The notes: a model not told the origin generated them from the sequence alone. Shown: positions 44,183 to 56,712, numbered from the stretch's first letter. The stretch is DNA of 64,000 nt from Chamaecyparis obtusa (GCA_027943335.1 BSBK01000760.1:2145001-2209000), one strand, 5' to 3'. Numbers and translations are program-made.

Positions 44183-45277
44183 TGTTGTATATGACTATAA
44201 TTAAGTGTTTTGATTATGGAAACAAAGTCATATGGAGTTTTGGAGTCAGCACACTTACTCATCAAATGAAAAAAATGGCTGTATGGAAGATTGGATAGTT
44301 AACAAAGCACCAGATGAACAAAGAATCAATGTACATGTGTATGACTGCATTATGGCATATGCCCTTGAAGATAAGCTTTTGAGTATGTAATCATGGTAAG
44401 TTTAAGAGTGCATGATCATATGAGCTAGTATGAAGAAGTTACAGCCAGATGAAGTGACACAGACAGTGAGTGGCATAACAAAATAGAGCATGGAGCTAAC
44501 TGTTGGTATTTTGGTTAGCATGTATAGTATTGTTTTGTAAAGGATTGTTCCTATTTTATTTAGGTTATAGACATATTAATATCATTGTATGTAAAGATGC
44601 TTGAGCCAATTCATTTGGTAGCGTTGTATGTAATAGGTTTGAGCCCGACCTAGTGAATAGTTTTGATTGTGCATATAAATATGACATGCACCTTTGTAAT
44701 TAAGTATGGTTTGAGATATAGAGTTGATAGCAGTAGAGTAGAAGTATGAGAAGAGAAGTTTGAATGTTGTAGAGATTTACAAGAGGCTAAAGAATCAACA
44801 CAAAAAATGAAATGATCAGACAAGTAGTGTCAAAGTAGAAGTTCACCATTGGCAGATATACTATGTATCTGATATCCAGAAGGTTGTAGTCTTCTCATTG
44901 AGAAATGAGCTCTAGCAGTGAGCCACCACCCCTAATAGGGTTACTATAAAAGACTCCTAATAGAGTTTGACCCTTGACCAGGTCACTGCACTTACTACAT
45001 TATAAAGATCAACTCCTAATAGGGTTGTAAGATCTTCTAACAGGGATCATAATACACTAGTGCAGTTCTTAGTGGGTGTCAATTCCCACCAGGGTTTTTA
45101 CCTATTTGGGTTTCCTTGTAATCATATCTAGTGTTATGTGTTATGGTTGTTTATCTTACTTGCATTGATATTAATTTGAGTACTTAATAAATTAAGTTAA
45201 GTTTCAAGATATCATAAAAACTAATAATATATAGAACATTGATTCACCCCCCCCTTTGAGTGTTACCATTCCTAATA
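44183..45277 (+). repeat. 5' LTR of copia element G
   Basis: Starts TGTTGTATATGAC and ends CATTCCTAATA (CA decayed to TA), 1095 bp. Contains CTCCTAATAGGGTT-type motifs (44935-45040), the hairpin GTGGG-N8-CCCAC (45072-45089) and GATTCACCCCCCCC (45241-45254). Confidence 0.85.
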
Positions 45278-45279
45278 AT

Positions 45280-45291
45280 TGGTATCAGAGC
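45280..45291 (+). other. Primer-binding site of G
   Basis: TGGTATCAGAGC, two bases after the LTR end; a perfect match to the complement of the initiator tRNA-Met 3' end. Confidence 0.92.
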
Positions 45292-45334
45292 TTTGGTCAT
45301 TTGAAGACAAGTTTAATCACTTGAGGAGATCACG

Positions 45335-46330
45335 GCTTCAGAAGAAGTAAAGCATCTGAAGAAGAATCTTGGAGTAGCTCTTGAAGACCTTGAAAGATCT
45401 GAAAAGGAAATTGAAGAACTAAAACTAAAGGTGAGTGGTTCTCAAGTATTCATCAAGAAATTGAGAAAATATTTGAAGGATTGTTCAAATAGTGATTTAG
45501 GGAAAATGGTCAAAAAGATGAATGAGTAAAACACATCTTTGAAGGATTAGATTGAAGAGTTGAAAATCTATTTAACAATCAAGAAGCCTATGAAGAACAG
45601 GTCAAAGAAAACAAGTAGTTGGATGAAGAACTGAGGCAAGAAAATATGAAAATCTTGGAGTTAGAGAACATCAAGAAGCAAGTGGAATCTTAATTGACTG
45701 AAGCTATGATTCATATTGACAAATTAAACACAAGAAAGGATCTAATAGAATCACAGTTGTATGAATAGAAGATTAAAGGAGATACCTCTGGTATTGGATT
45801 CAATGAAGCCCAAGTTTAGATTGATGCTATGCGAGATAGAATGAAATCTCCTAAAGAACCTACAAAAGCTAAGAAGACTAAAGGTCCTACTGAAGCTAAA
45901 GAAGAACCATCTAAAGATGAGTGCAAGCCAGTAAACAAAACTTGTTATGCCTATAACAAGTATGGTCACATAGCAAGAGTTTGTAAAGAGGTAAAACCTT
46001 TCAATGGTTACTGTTATTCATGCAATAAGTTTGGTCATAGAGCTATGAATTGTAGATCAAATCAAAGAAATTAGACTCAGTAAAATCAAAGAAGTCATCC
46101 ACAATAGAATGTGAGAAGTCCTCAGAACATTACATGTCAGATATGTAATTATAATAGTCACATAGCTAAATAGTGCAAAATGGTAACTCACATCAATGTG
46201 TCGAGGAATATAAGGCCTCTAGTTATTTTTCACTCTTGTAACAAGGATGGACATATCTCAAAGTTTTGAAGATAAAAAATGCAAAGACAAGAAAGCCCTA
46301 ATAAGTCACAAAATTAATTCTGGATGAAGC
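45335..46330 (+). pseudogene. gag: gag of G: coiled coil plus four zinc knuckles
   Basis: Starts within about 50 bp of the PBS with a helical, charged coiled coil (VKHLKKNLGVALEDLERSEK) and has no capsid domain. The middle is broken by frameshifts and TAG/TAA stops. At 45930-46270 four Cys/His knuckles follow: CYAYNKYGHIARVC (second Cys now Tyr), CYSCNKFGHRAMNC, CQICNYNSHIAK and a decayed SCNKDGHISKF. Knuckles bind RNA. Element F has the same layout, so the missing capsid is a family trait rather than local decay. Confidence 0.75.
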
Positions 46331-46564
46331 AGGAGAAGTCAAGTTTGTGCAAGCTACATAAGATGCAAGCTTGATTTGGACAGAAGCAAAGAAGGATAAT
46401 GTTGATGAAATAGTTGAGGATGCATCCGCAATGGACGCACCTCCTATTTATGGTTAACTGACTGTCATGGTCATAGGGGGAGCTAGATTAGCTCTAGACC
46501 CCCGCACGGCTGGTATACTCACCCTTAGAGTATGCATCTTTGGTTATAACTATTTGGAGAATAG
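46330..46564 (+). other. G internal remainder, no clear gene
   Basis: Broken coding sequence followed by a stretch with AGGGGGAGCTAGATTAGCTC (46477-46496) and GTATGCATCTTTGG (46530). I cannot assign it. It ends at the start of D's LTR; the last five bases are AATAG. Confidence 0.35.
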
Positions 46565-47673
46565 TGTATGCACCCTAAAATGGTCGCCTAGACTTTGGGG
46601 CCCCATTCATCAATTTATCATTTCCTGAATCAATGATTTGGAATATTTTCAATTCAAATCAATTTCCTTGATCAAATCATAATTAATTTAATTATTTTAA
46701 TATTTCCTAAGGTTTGATCATTTTATCCTAAGTTTTATTTAATTAAGAGAACATGCTCTCTTTTAATTAAATAAAAAAATCTTTTAATTAAATAATAAAA
46801 TCACTTTATTCTAAGTCACATTTAATTAAAAGAACAAATCTCTTTTAAATTAAAAAAAAATCTTTTAATTAAATAATGGAAACCACTTTGCTAAAAATAA
46901 ATAAAATGAATTTTTGTCTACACATTGAATGCACACTTTCCAAGATGAGTGGAATCTCATTTTGCCTCTTAATCTCTTCAACACATCTTTTTGCCTCTTA
47001 ACCATGTCCATTGATTTTGCCTCATGAGAATCTTGAGCACATGGATCAACCAAGATTTAATCTCCACCATTGCTCATTTCTTTTTGCCTCTTAATCTTGA
47101 CCACCCATTCATTTCTAAATCCTTTATAAGGAGCCCTCTCCTTCTCATTTAGGAATGGAGATTTTGCAGATCCAGATTTTGAAGATCCAAGATTTTATGT
47201 TATTGTTATGTTGCAGGTTTGGAGAGCAATTTTGGAGGAGATTTTGGAGCACTTGACCTTGAATATTACAACTTCTCTTTTCTTGTCTTCTTCTCTCATG
47301 CCTCCATGGAAATCTATTTAGATTACTTTTGCATTTGCATGTTAGATTAGATTCATATTTCCATTCATAGAATAATCTTGCATAAGCATTTCCTTTCATA
47401 TATTAATTTGCATTGTTATCATATAGAATAAGCTTCCATTTTCATTTGCATGCATACTTGATGATCATGGAGACTAGCATTCTTTCTTTTCCTCTTTGAA
47501 TCTCTCATTTTATGGTGTACTTGCATGGGCACAAACTAGGTCTAAACTGAGGGCCTCCATTATAAACCCTTGCACTCCATGAATAAAGAGCTATGAGTCA
47601 CCATTTGAGACCTCATTCTTGAGTAATCTTGGATATTATGACTCATAGAAGTGTGTCAACATTTTAGCACACA
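46565..47673 (+). repeat. 5' LTR of element D
   Basis: Starts TGTATGCACCCTAAAATGG and ends TTTTAGCACACA just before the PBS (about 1109 bp). Contains TTAATTAAATAA-rich U3 sequence. Its start resembles the E1 LTR start. The partner LTR is outside the window, so the ends are set by motif only. Confidence 0.65.
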
Positions 47674-47677
47674 TTTT

Positions 47678-47694
47678 TGGCATCCACCATGAGG
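47678..47694 (+). other. Primer-binding site of D
   Basis: TGGCATCCACCATGAGG, a decayed form of TGGCGCCCACCGTGGGG with C-to-T and G-to-A changes only. Same place and same type as in E1. Confidence 0.7.
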
Positions 47695-49840
47695 TAACCC
47701 ACCTTTACATGCTAGTTTTGGTTATTTTTGGAGCTAACTCCCTTGTGCAAATTTTCTTGGAGACTAAAACCCTATATTTTCAAATATTTGATCATATCTC
47801 CCAAATGGCTTGGATTTTTGGCCTGAAATATTTTTGGCAGTTTGACGACATATCAGAGAAGCTTAAGTAAAAAATTCAAAAAAATTTGAGGTATTTTGAA
47901 TTTTTTATAATTTTTTCTTTATTTTTCATAAAAATTAATTTTCAGCACAAATCAACATATTTTTCAAAAAAATTTACATTTCTTAAAAGCTCTTTAAATT
48001 CTATAGGAGGTCCATTCTTTGTGTTTTAAATTTCGATGCAATATCATAGCTCAAATAGTTGATTTACAAAAACTGGTCTATTTTGGTAAAATGGGTCTCT
48101 AAGGCACAAATGAGGAGATTTTTCTAAAATTTTTACATTTTTGTAAAGCTCTCTATTTTTTAGGAGGGGTCTCTATTTTGCATTTCTATTTTTGTGGCCG
48201 AAATCATATCAAAAAAATCAGATCTTGTTGACTAGGTCAAATGCAAAAAAAATAAAATTTTGTGATGAGTATGCACTTATTTTTCACATGGTTCAATGCA
48301 TGATATGAGTTGTCATTTGGATTATTTTTTGGTTATTATTTCTCCTAAAAATAGATTTTCAAATCTAACCCTAGGGTTTGCATAAGTTGAATATACATTG
48401 CATATCTTGTGTACTTGTGTGCTTGTTTGCTTGTTGGAGAGTTTGTGGCTTGCTTGCACAAAAAAGTTCAACAAAAATAAAAATAGGGTAAAATCTACTA
48501 AGCGTGTTTCTTTGGACTTGAGGTATTTTTTTGCATTTCTATAACATTTGGATTTTGGGAATAAAATGAATCTCTCATGTGTTTGGCTTGAGTTTTTATT
48601 TCTTTCATAGATCACACTTCAATTTTTCTATAAAGGAGATAATGAATCTAGATTTGCTTTCTTGCATATATGTCTCACATAGTAATTAGGCCCTATGAAC
48701 ACTATTTGTGGTGTTCTTGAGAGAGTGGGCTTCATTCGCTTGTCTTACAAGAGAAGCTCTTCTTGACAATAGAACCCCTTGTAGGTAGGGAAGGAAGTTG
48801 TTATTATCTCACGGTCTTACTTGGTTTAGTCCTCAACTTTGATCAGTACATTCTCTCTTGGATCCACTTAGAGAAATTAGTAGACATTGTTGTTTATGTA
48901 TGAACCTTGGTGAGGTGATTTAAATTTAAGCGTGTTAATGAATTTTCTTGCTATGTTTGGGTGAGGTGAAGAGGCTAGAGGATTATGCTCTGTTCCCCTT
49001 TGGGCACATCAGAAACTCAAATCCTTGAATCCGAGCTAAGTCCTCATGTGGTCCTTTTTTTTAATCTTCCTTATTAGAGAGGGTTAACCATAGTGGACAT
49101 GCCCTTGATTGGGTCAACCACGTGGATGAAACCTCAAGTGGTAATAGCCATTTTCACGATGGTAGAAAAAACCACTATATAAATGTCCTTGTGGAGGAAA
49201 TCTCTACGGGTGTAGTTTCTTGTTGGACTGTCAGATCTCCTCAGTATTTTTGATTTATTAAATTCTCAGAATGTGTGAAAACCCCGGTGCGCTTCGATTG
49301 GAGTTCGCCCTCTTGAAATTGAAAAATTTGTAGAGTTGACCATTACTACGAACCATAGTGCAACAAAAATTTTCTTTTCTAGGACTATGTGCATGACTGA
49401 AAACATTTTGAGAACATACACAAATAGCATCTTTAGAGAGTAGAATACTATGTCACTATTCTTGTTCATACGCAAGGTTGCTTTGTCCCTTACTCATTGT
49501 TTGAAGACAATTGTTTTCTTGAACTCCCTAATTGCTTTCTTACGTGCCTAATTAATGATAAAAATATGTTGATGTATCTAGTTGGTCATTTAAAATGAAC
49601 AAAAAATGAGTTCCGGAGTAAAAAAATGAGCTTTTTACAACTTTCTTGATTTGATATCCTATCATTTCTAGTCTTCCTTGGTCAATCCAAATTATATTAT
49701 GTCAGTTAATCCACCATTAGAATCTTGTTTGCACCTTGGGTTCCTATGTTTTGACCTCTTGAACTAGTAATCTTTGATTTCACAAGTGACCTTGCTTGGA
49801 ATCGGTGAGCTAGAAATCATCCTTGTTGAGAAGATCAACC
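47695..49840 (+). other. Leader of element D
   Basis: About 2.1 kb, AT-rich, no convincing gene. The part 48650-49330 matches E1's leader (7930-8600) in reverse orientation. It lacks the TCGTACGA motif cluster that E1 has. Confidence 0.5.
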
Positions 49841-49841
49841 T

Positions 49842-51469
49842 TTGGATCCTTTGATAACACACTTGGAGAGTTTTAGTAATCTCTTGTCCATTCACTTCCA
49901 GCCAAATTCAAACTCAATCAATATAACTTGGGTAAATAATCCTCCTGATCCATATGTGCTAGGGTATTCACCCGTTCATTGGGCACCTTTGTGGCAGTGT
50001 TGGTTTACGCCTCTTGTAAAATTTCTATCTTATCATCTCTCTTTTTGGACAAGTGAGTGCTTTTACTATCCTAGTTTGGTACCAATGTTTCTTAGGGTCA
50101 TCCTATCACCTAATGCCCTTTATTTCATGTCAGTTATGAAAAGATATCAAGTAAATCAAGGAAAGTGACCTCAAGTAATCTTTAACCAATTACCCTTAGT
50201 TCAAACTTGCCAAAAATGTAAGGGAAATGAACCTGTATTTGATCAATCACCTAGGAACAACTTAGAAGTTTGGTTTGATCCCAAGAGTAATCTTAGTGAG
50301 TTGAGTACACCCGTAGCATCTTCTGGCTCAAACATGGATATGAGTTACACAATGACTTGATGAGAGAGGGAAGAAATGTATAAAATCCTAGATAACATAT
50401 TGGAAAGGCATAGAGATACCATTCTGTTTGACAGTTCCTCTCATGAAAATCAACTAGTCTCACCCCTAATCTCAACTAGATATTTGGATACACACCAAAG
50501 GGCTAAAAGAGATAAGAAGCAAGCCTATCAAGAAGAGCAATCACAACATGAAAGCCAAGATGATGAACCCTATGAAACTCATGTGAATGTAGCATACACC
50601 AATGACTTATTTAGGCATTCAAGACCAAGTTCACCACTCAATGTACCTTCAAGATACACAAGTGAAAGACTTAAGAGAATTGAGCATGAAAAGAAAGCCT
50701 TCCTAGATGAACAAGCTGAAAAGGAAGAGAAATTTAGACTCCTAGAGTCAAAGAGACAAGCCTTTTTGGAGATAGAAAGGAGAGCCTCACAAGAAGAGCA
50801 AGATAGACTTTTGGCTCAACAACTTAATGAACAATTCAACAAGATGTGTGTTGGTGGTGGAAACAACTCTCCTCAATCCACTCCTTCCAAGACTCCACGA
50901 AGTGGAATACGTTGAAGAACACCTTCATGATCTCCTAGTCTTTGAGGAAGAAGGGATTCACAACATGATCATTATAGGAGAGGAACACCTCCTAAAAACT
51001 ACAGAAAACCTTCACAATGTGATCACCATGGTTCACAATATGGGGGTAGTAGTTCAAGTTTTGAACTCAATTCCCAAGACTTCACGAAGATACAACAAGA
51101 ACCACTCTTCCAGCAGTATGTGGAGAGATACTTGGAGAAAAACAAAGACAAGTTCTTAGAAAGTTTAATCAAAAAAGGTTCCAAAGTCCCCTATAACTTT
51201 TATGTGGACAAGAAGATCAACAAGCAAGGTCCATCTCAGGAAGAAGAAATCAAACAACTTAAGAGTATGATGGAAAAGATGTTGGCACCCAAGAGTTCAT
51301 TCTCACTTGACTCAATTTTTCCTAATCCTTTTGACAAAAGTGTTAGCATGAAGGACTTTCCTAGAAAGGTTGAGGTCCCTCAATATGACAAGTATGATGG
51401 GAATGGAGATCTGCATGATCATGTGCATCAATTCTATATTATGTGTTTTGAGTTCCATCAAGATGATTC
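49842..51469 (+). pseudogene. gag: gag of element D, part left of K
   Basis: A single frame runs from 49842 through 50168, 50376-50915 and 51120 to the K insertion, with few stops. The first part (DPLITHLESFSNLLSI...) is weakly supported. Then come CQKCKGNEPVFDQSPRNN, a long charged helical segment (ERLKRIEHEKKAFLDEQAEK, then EIERRASQEEQDRLLAQQLN), and FPNPFDKSVSMKDFP followed by VPQYDKYDGNGDLHDHVHQF, the start of the capsid domain. K splits the capsid domain after the GATTC target site. Confidence 0.75.
51465..51469. other. Target site duplication of K, left copy (GATTC)
   Basis: GATTC directly before the first K LTR; the second copy is at 56713-56717. The gag frame of D continues correctly when K and one copy are ignored, which confirms the insertion point. 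Confidence 0.9.
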
Positions 51470-52451
51470 TGACGTAGGGGCAGGGTAGATACAAGTAGAA
51501 TCAAGAAAAATTGACTCCACTTGAATCCACAAACAAGCCCTGCTCAAAGTTACACAACGGATGCAATATAATATCACATGAAAGAAATGAAATTCACAAT
51601 GGATATGAGGTAATCAACTAGCAGAAAAAAAAGAGAATTATATTATTTCTTTCAACATGCCCGACTGTGAGGCCTTCCGGGTTTCAGCCTTATACAATGA
51701 GAATTATTAAATCAGAACTAAAGCTTGCATCCCATATTTTTCTACAATGATATATCTTGATAATCCTTCCTATATCTCACTCATGATGATGCCCTACTAC
51801 ATCAATCTAGACTCTTTATATAGCCAGCTAAACCACAGGTCGGCCAGTCAGGCATTTAATTACATTATAGGTCTAGTTTGAAAGATTTAAACCAAAACTA
51901 ATGCTAGAATGAATATAAATCCATGAACCTTTGGATTTAGGTCCTCACATGACCCAAAAACATTCCTTTAACTGTGCAAGGCCCCATTTTATCACACGTA
52001 AGTGCGCAAGAAGAAACACTACATGTTACACCTGAAAACTGGCAGAAAATAGGTCCTAGGGAAAAATGGGTATAACTTTTTACTCATAATGAATTAGGGA
52101 TTTAAATCTTGGGAAATGATATTAATTTAGGTCCTCTAAAATTAATTAAGAGTGCAAAGGATGATTCCTTATGGATCAAGATCACCACTATGAACAATAC
52201 GCACCAAAACTGCTGGAAAACACAGTTCTGACGGCAAGGAAAACAACTGTAACTATGAAACTATCCATCCAAACTTTATGTGATCATAGGAGAAGGTTCC
52301 AAAATAGTTCATTAGAATAATGTAAGATTATCACACCATGAAACCAACAAATAAAACAATTATAAAGAAAACAACAACGAACAGGTATAGAAATCAAGAA
52401 ATGTTTTTGTTGATGCAAGATTTCTCAAAAACCCAAGATGCTCCTGCATTA
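51470..52451 (-). repeat. 3' LTR of element K
   Basis: Plus-strand TGACGTAGGGGCAGG to CTCCTGCATTA, 982 bp; pairs with 55730-56712. About 23 differences in the first 240 bp by eye, mostly transitions. Confidence 0.93.
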
Positions 52452-52503
52452 GACACCTGGGGTAAATAAAGAACTGATGTCCACAATAGGCACTACTCAT
52501 ATT

Positions 52504-52884
52504 CTAACTTGAATCATAAATATCCAACTCAGCTTGTGTAATCCATGAACTATCTTCAACTGGCTTGTCTTTCCACTGAACTAGATATTCCATGTAGTCT
52601 TTTCCTCTTGTACTCCTACTCACTCTGCTATTCAAGATCTTCTCAATGTTGTCTCTGTTCTTCTTAGGATAATCCATATCATATTCTATCTCATAATTTG
52701 ATTCAAAGTACTCAAATATATCAGCAATATTGAATATAGGTGATATATCCATGTCCTCTAGTAATTCCACTTCATAAGCATTTCCACTGTCAAACTTCTT
52801 TATAATCTTACAAGGTCCAAACTTCTTCATTTTCAGCTTGTTGTAGGTACCAACTGGAAATCTATTATTTTTCAAATGGATCAT
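52504..52884 (-). pseudogene. Integrase C-terminal domain and chromodomain of K
   Basis: An open frame of 126 codons. It reads MIHLKNNRFPVGTYNKLKMK, FGPCKIIKKF, EVELLEDMDISPIFNIADIF, and then a chromodomain: IEKILNSRVSRSTRGK, YMEYLVQWKDKP, DSSWITQAELDIYD. This marks the chromovirus branch, where the chromodomain steers insertion toward modified histones. The open frame ends naturally about 50 bp before the LTR. Confidence 0.88.
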
Positions 52885-53935
52885 AACCTCATCTCCAACT
52901 TCAAAAGATTTATGTCTCCTTCTCTTATCTGTTGTCTATTTGTATTTTAGATTATTGTCCTCCAAATTCTTTTTGACTTCATCATGTAAAGTTCTCATGT
53001 ATTCTGCAAAATGATCAGCTTCAACACTTCTTCTTATCTCAGTAGGTAAATCTCTTAGGATGAAATCCATTAACAATCTCAAATGGTGTCCTTTTAGTGC
53101 TTCTATTCATAGAAGTATTATATGCAAACTCTACTTGTGCCAAAATCAAATCCCAATTGGCAGGCTTATCTCCAACTAAACATCTCAACAAGTTTCCAAA
53201 ACTTTTGTTCACAACTTCAATCTATCCATCTCTCTAAGGGTGAAATGTAGAACTAAACTTCAAATCAGTATTCATCTTCTTCCAAAGTGTTCTCCAAAAG
53301 TAACCAGTAAAATTAGTATCTCTGTCTGAAACAATAGATTTAGGCAAACCATGCAATCTTACCACTTCCTTCAAGAATAATTTAGCTACATGCAATGCAT
53401 CAGATGTCTTCTTACAAGGTATGAAATGAGCCATCTTAGAAAATTTGTCAACCACTACCAAAATAGAATCATTACCTCTCTGAGTTCTAGGCAATCCAAG
53501 AACAAAGTCCATACTCACATCTTCCCAAGGTCTATCAGGTATAGGCAAAGGTGTATACAATCCCAAATTCTAACTAGTTCCTTTTGCTATTTGGCAAATT
53601 CTGCAACCTCTAACCATTCTCTATACATCTCTATAAATCTATGGCCAAAAGTATCTTTCTGAAATCAAATTCATAGTATTATCAATCCCAAAATGTCTAG
53701 CAAGTCCACCACTATGTTTCTCCTTCATTATGTTCTCTCACATAGATCCTCTAGGTATGCACAACTGAAGTCCTTTAAACAACATGTCTTCTTGAATGAA
53801 GTAATCACTCCACTTATCACTCACTATGTTTTCCTTACAATCTTTACAAGGCTCTACAAAATCAATGTCAGTCTCATACAAACACTTGAAATCATCAAAA
53901 CCAATTAGTTCAACTCTCATCTCTATTAGCAAACT
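52885..53935 (-). pseudogene. Integrase of element K
   Basis: From its start on the minus strand: DMLFKGLQLCIPRGSM, the zinc-binding part (GGLARHFGIDNT..., CRICQIAKG), then the core in the open frame 53234-53566: [20 protein letters not shown] with the first Asp, [36 protein letters not shown] with the second Asp, and FSSTFHP. After a stop, EVVNKSFGNLLRC and AFAYNTSMNRST-like blocks follow, ending in frameshifted sequence near 52900. Inactive because of stops. Confidence 0.88.
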
Positions 53936-53941
53936 TCTTCT

Positions 53942-54577
53942 TCAGCTCAAGGCATCAACAACCTTATTTGACTGTCCACTTTTATGCTTCAATGAAAAGC
54001 AAATATTTTGATCTTTCATTTCTCTTGCAAATGTTTTATCATCAACCAAGCATACTTTGACTATAGTACAGTGATCTTCATCAAACTTCTCTATCAATGG
54101 CAATAACACTTGTTTCTTTCCATCCATCCAAATAGTATATTGATTCAATCAACCATCATGCAAAGCTTTCCTATCATACTGCCAAGGTCTACCCAAAAGA
54201 ATATGACAACAATCCATAGGCATAATATCACACAAGACTTCATCATGATAATTCCCAATTTTGAACTTAACAAGGCATTGTTCACTTACAAGTAGTTTAT
54301 GCTCCTTCTGGATCCAAGCAATAGGGTAAGGCTTAGGGTGTTCCAATCTCTACAACTACAATTTTTTAACCAGCTCTTTGAATGCCAAATTATCAGAACT
54401 TCCACTATCAATGATTACCTTGCAACATTTGTCAACCATCTTACATCTGGTTCTGAACAAATTTTTTCTTAGAATAGGTTTCTCATTATCTTCTTCATTC
54501 CACAAGATCCTTCTTAGCAGAAAGTTCTCACCATGTTCAAGTTCATTAGACATTTCCTCAACTTCTTCACAAGCCAA
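53942..54577 (-). pseudogene. Protease of K fused to the end of RNase H
   Basis: The protease has an intact active-site loop, VIIDSGSSDNLAFKELVKKL (end of the 54356-54577 frame). It goes on with HKLLVSEQCLVKFKIGNY and CHILLGRPWQYDRKALHDG. After VDDKTFAREMK the frame runs directly into FSLKHKSGQSNKVVDALS, the last block of RNase H before integrase. Everything between, that is RT and nearly all RNase H (normally over 500 codons), is gone without loss of frame. The junction is near 54008-54020. Confidence 0.88.
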
Positions 54578-55600
54578 ATTACTTCTACCATTACCTCCAG
54601 TCTTCTTTCTGGAGTTAGTACATTCAAAAGCTCTATGTCCTTCTTCACCACATTTGTAACAAGTACCTTTAAACCAAGATTTCTCTTCTCTTTTCCCATT
54701 ATTGTTATTCCTAGAGTAACCAATATAGCTACGTCTAGAGTAATTACCTCTTTTAGTAGGTTCATCTTTCCATCCTTTATCTTCTACTAAATTTTCAGAT
54801 TTGCTACTTTCTCCATAAGATCTTCCTCTACTTCTCTAAAATCTGCCACCTCTTCCTCTCTGTCTTTGATCTTGTCTTTTTGTCAATCTCTCTTCATCCT
54901 TCAAAGAAAATTGGTATGCTTCTTCCACACTATCTATTTTCACATAACTGATCTCATCTTGAATAGATGTCCTCAAGCCATTCATATTTCTAGCCACTTT
55001 CTCAACTTCATCATCCACATGTCCAGATTTGATATCCAATTTGTAAAATTCCTCAGTATATTCTTTCATAGTCATGTCCTTTTGTCTCAGATTTTGCATT
55101 TTTCTCATCAGAATAACTTGGTAGTCAGCTGGAAGAAACTTCTTCTTCATCTTTCCAAGCATCTTCATCCATGTCTTGATCTTTTCTTTTCCTCTCTTCT
55201 ATCTCTCAGTTTGAAAATGATCCCACCAAAGAGATGCACGACCTTTCAACTTTGTGACTGCTATCTTAACCTTCTTATTATCAAGAGTAACTTCATACTC
55301 AAAGTATTTATCCATCTCAGAGATCCAATCCAAAAGTGTATTGGTCTCAAGTCTTCCATCATAGCAAGAAACTTCAACCACAGGTCTGGAGTTAGCGTTA
55401 TACAAAACTCTCAAAAGTATTTCCTCATCTTGTTCAATTTCAAGTTCAACATTAGGTGTTGCTTCTTCTTCTTCATCACTAACATCTTAAAGATGTGCTC
55501 CTCTTCTCTGGGCTATCTCCATAGCTTCAAGCCTAGTTGCAATCTACCTCAACATATCCATGATAGCATTATCATTTCTTCTACCACGAACCATCTTGAC
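54578..55600 (-). pseudogene. gag: gag of element K
   Basis: Minus-strand frames 55199-55414 and 54836-55168 hold a gypsy capsid: LDWISEMDKYFEYEVTLDNK and RASLWWDHFQTER, then KKKFLPADYQVILMRKMQNL, DMTMKEYTEEFYKLDIKS, RNMNGLRTSIQDEISYVKID and EEAYQFSLKDEERLTKRQ. A zinc knuckle near 54640-54670 reads CYKCGEEGHRAFEC. The start near 55590 (MVRGRRNDN-like) is close to the PBS. One frameshift and several stops. Confidence 0.85.
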
Positions 55601-55716
55601 AATTAGGTTCTAGAAAGATCATAACCTTCTACAAGTTATAGGTTAGATCTTAGGTCTACCACCCTACAACCAATCCAATAAGGTTCTCCATGATCCAATC
55701 CACAAGAAAGAACTCA

Positions 55717-55727
55717 CTCTGATACCA
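55717..55727 (-). other. Primer-binding site of K
   Basis: The minus strand reads TGGTATCAGAG two bases after the 5' LTR, complementary to the 3' end of initiator tRNA-Met, as usual for chromoviruses. Confidence 0.9.
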
Positions 55728-55729
55728 CT

Positions 55730-56712
55730 TGACATAGGGGCAGGGTAGATACAAGCAGAATCAAGCAGAATTGACTCCACTTGAATCCACAAACAAGCCC
55801 TACTTAGAGTTACACAATAGAAGCAATATAATATCACATGAAAGTAATGGAATTCACAATGGATATGAGGCAATCAACTGGCAACAACAACAGAGTATTA
55901 TATTATTTCTTTCAACATGCCCGACTGTGAGGCCTTCTAGGTTTCGGCCTTATATAATGAGAATTATGAAATCAGAACTACAGCTTGCATCCTATCTTTT
56001 TCTTGAATGATATATCTTGATAATCCTTCCTAGATCTCACTCATGATGATTCCCTACTACATCAATCTAGACTCCTTCTATAGCCAGCTAAGCCATAGGT
56101 CGGCCAGTCAGGCATTTAATTACATTATAGGTCCAGTCTGGAAGATTTAAACCAAAAATAATGATAGAATGAATATAAATTGATACAAATTTGGATTTAG
56201 GTCCTCACATGACCCAAAAACATTTCTTTAACTATGCAAGGCCCCATTTGATCACACGTAAGTGCACAAGAAGAAACACTACATGTTACACCTGAAAACT
56301 AGTAGAAAATAGGTCCCGAGGAAAAATGGGCATAACTTTTTACTCATAATGAATTAGGGATTACACTCTTGTGAAATAATATTAATTTAGGTCCTCTAAA
56401 ATTTATTAAGAGTGAAAATGCTTATTCCTTATGGATCAAGATCACCACTATGAACAATCAGCACCAAAAATGCAAGAAAACACAGTTTTGACGACAAGGA
56501 AAATAGCTGTAACTATGAAACTGTCCATCCAAACTTTATGTCCTCATAGGAGAAGGTTCCCAAATAGGTCCTCAACATAATGTAAGATTCATACACCATG
56601 AAACCAACAAATGCAACAATTATAAAGAAAACAACAACAAACAAGTACAAAAATCAAGAAATGTTTTTGGTTGATGCAAGATTGCTCAAAGACCTAAAAT
56701 GGTCCTGCATTA
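55730..56712 (-). repeat. 5' LTR of element K
   Basis: Plus-strand TGACATAGGGGCAGG to GTCCTGCATTA, 983 bp, followed by the GATTC target duplication. On the element's own strand it starts TAATGCAGG and ends TATGTCA. Confidence 0.93.

Larger units (their letters stand above)
44183..46564 (+). mobile_element. G: 5' part of a Ty1/copia element
   Basis: 5' LTR (44183-45277), PBS and a coiled-coil/zinc-knuckle gag. The element stops where the LTR of gypsy element D begins (46565). Its pol and 3' LTR are not in the window. The left flank is internal sequence of J. Confidence 0.8.
51470..56712 (-). mobile_element. K: Ty3/gypsy chromovirus lacking RT, minus strand
   Basis: Two LTRs (51470-52451 and 55730-56712), PBS, gag, protease, integrase and chromodomain on the minus strand, with target duplication GATTC. 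Reverse transcriptase and most of RNase H are missing through an in-frame deletion near 54010. The element ends are TA...CA on its own strand instead of TG...CA. It is related to element A. Confidence 0.93.

Noticed and set aside
54866..55606. 246-codon plus-strand frame
   Set aside because: Shadow of K's gag on the minus strand, where clear capsid motifs are read.
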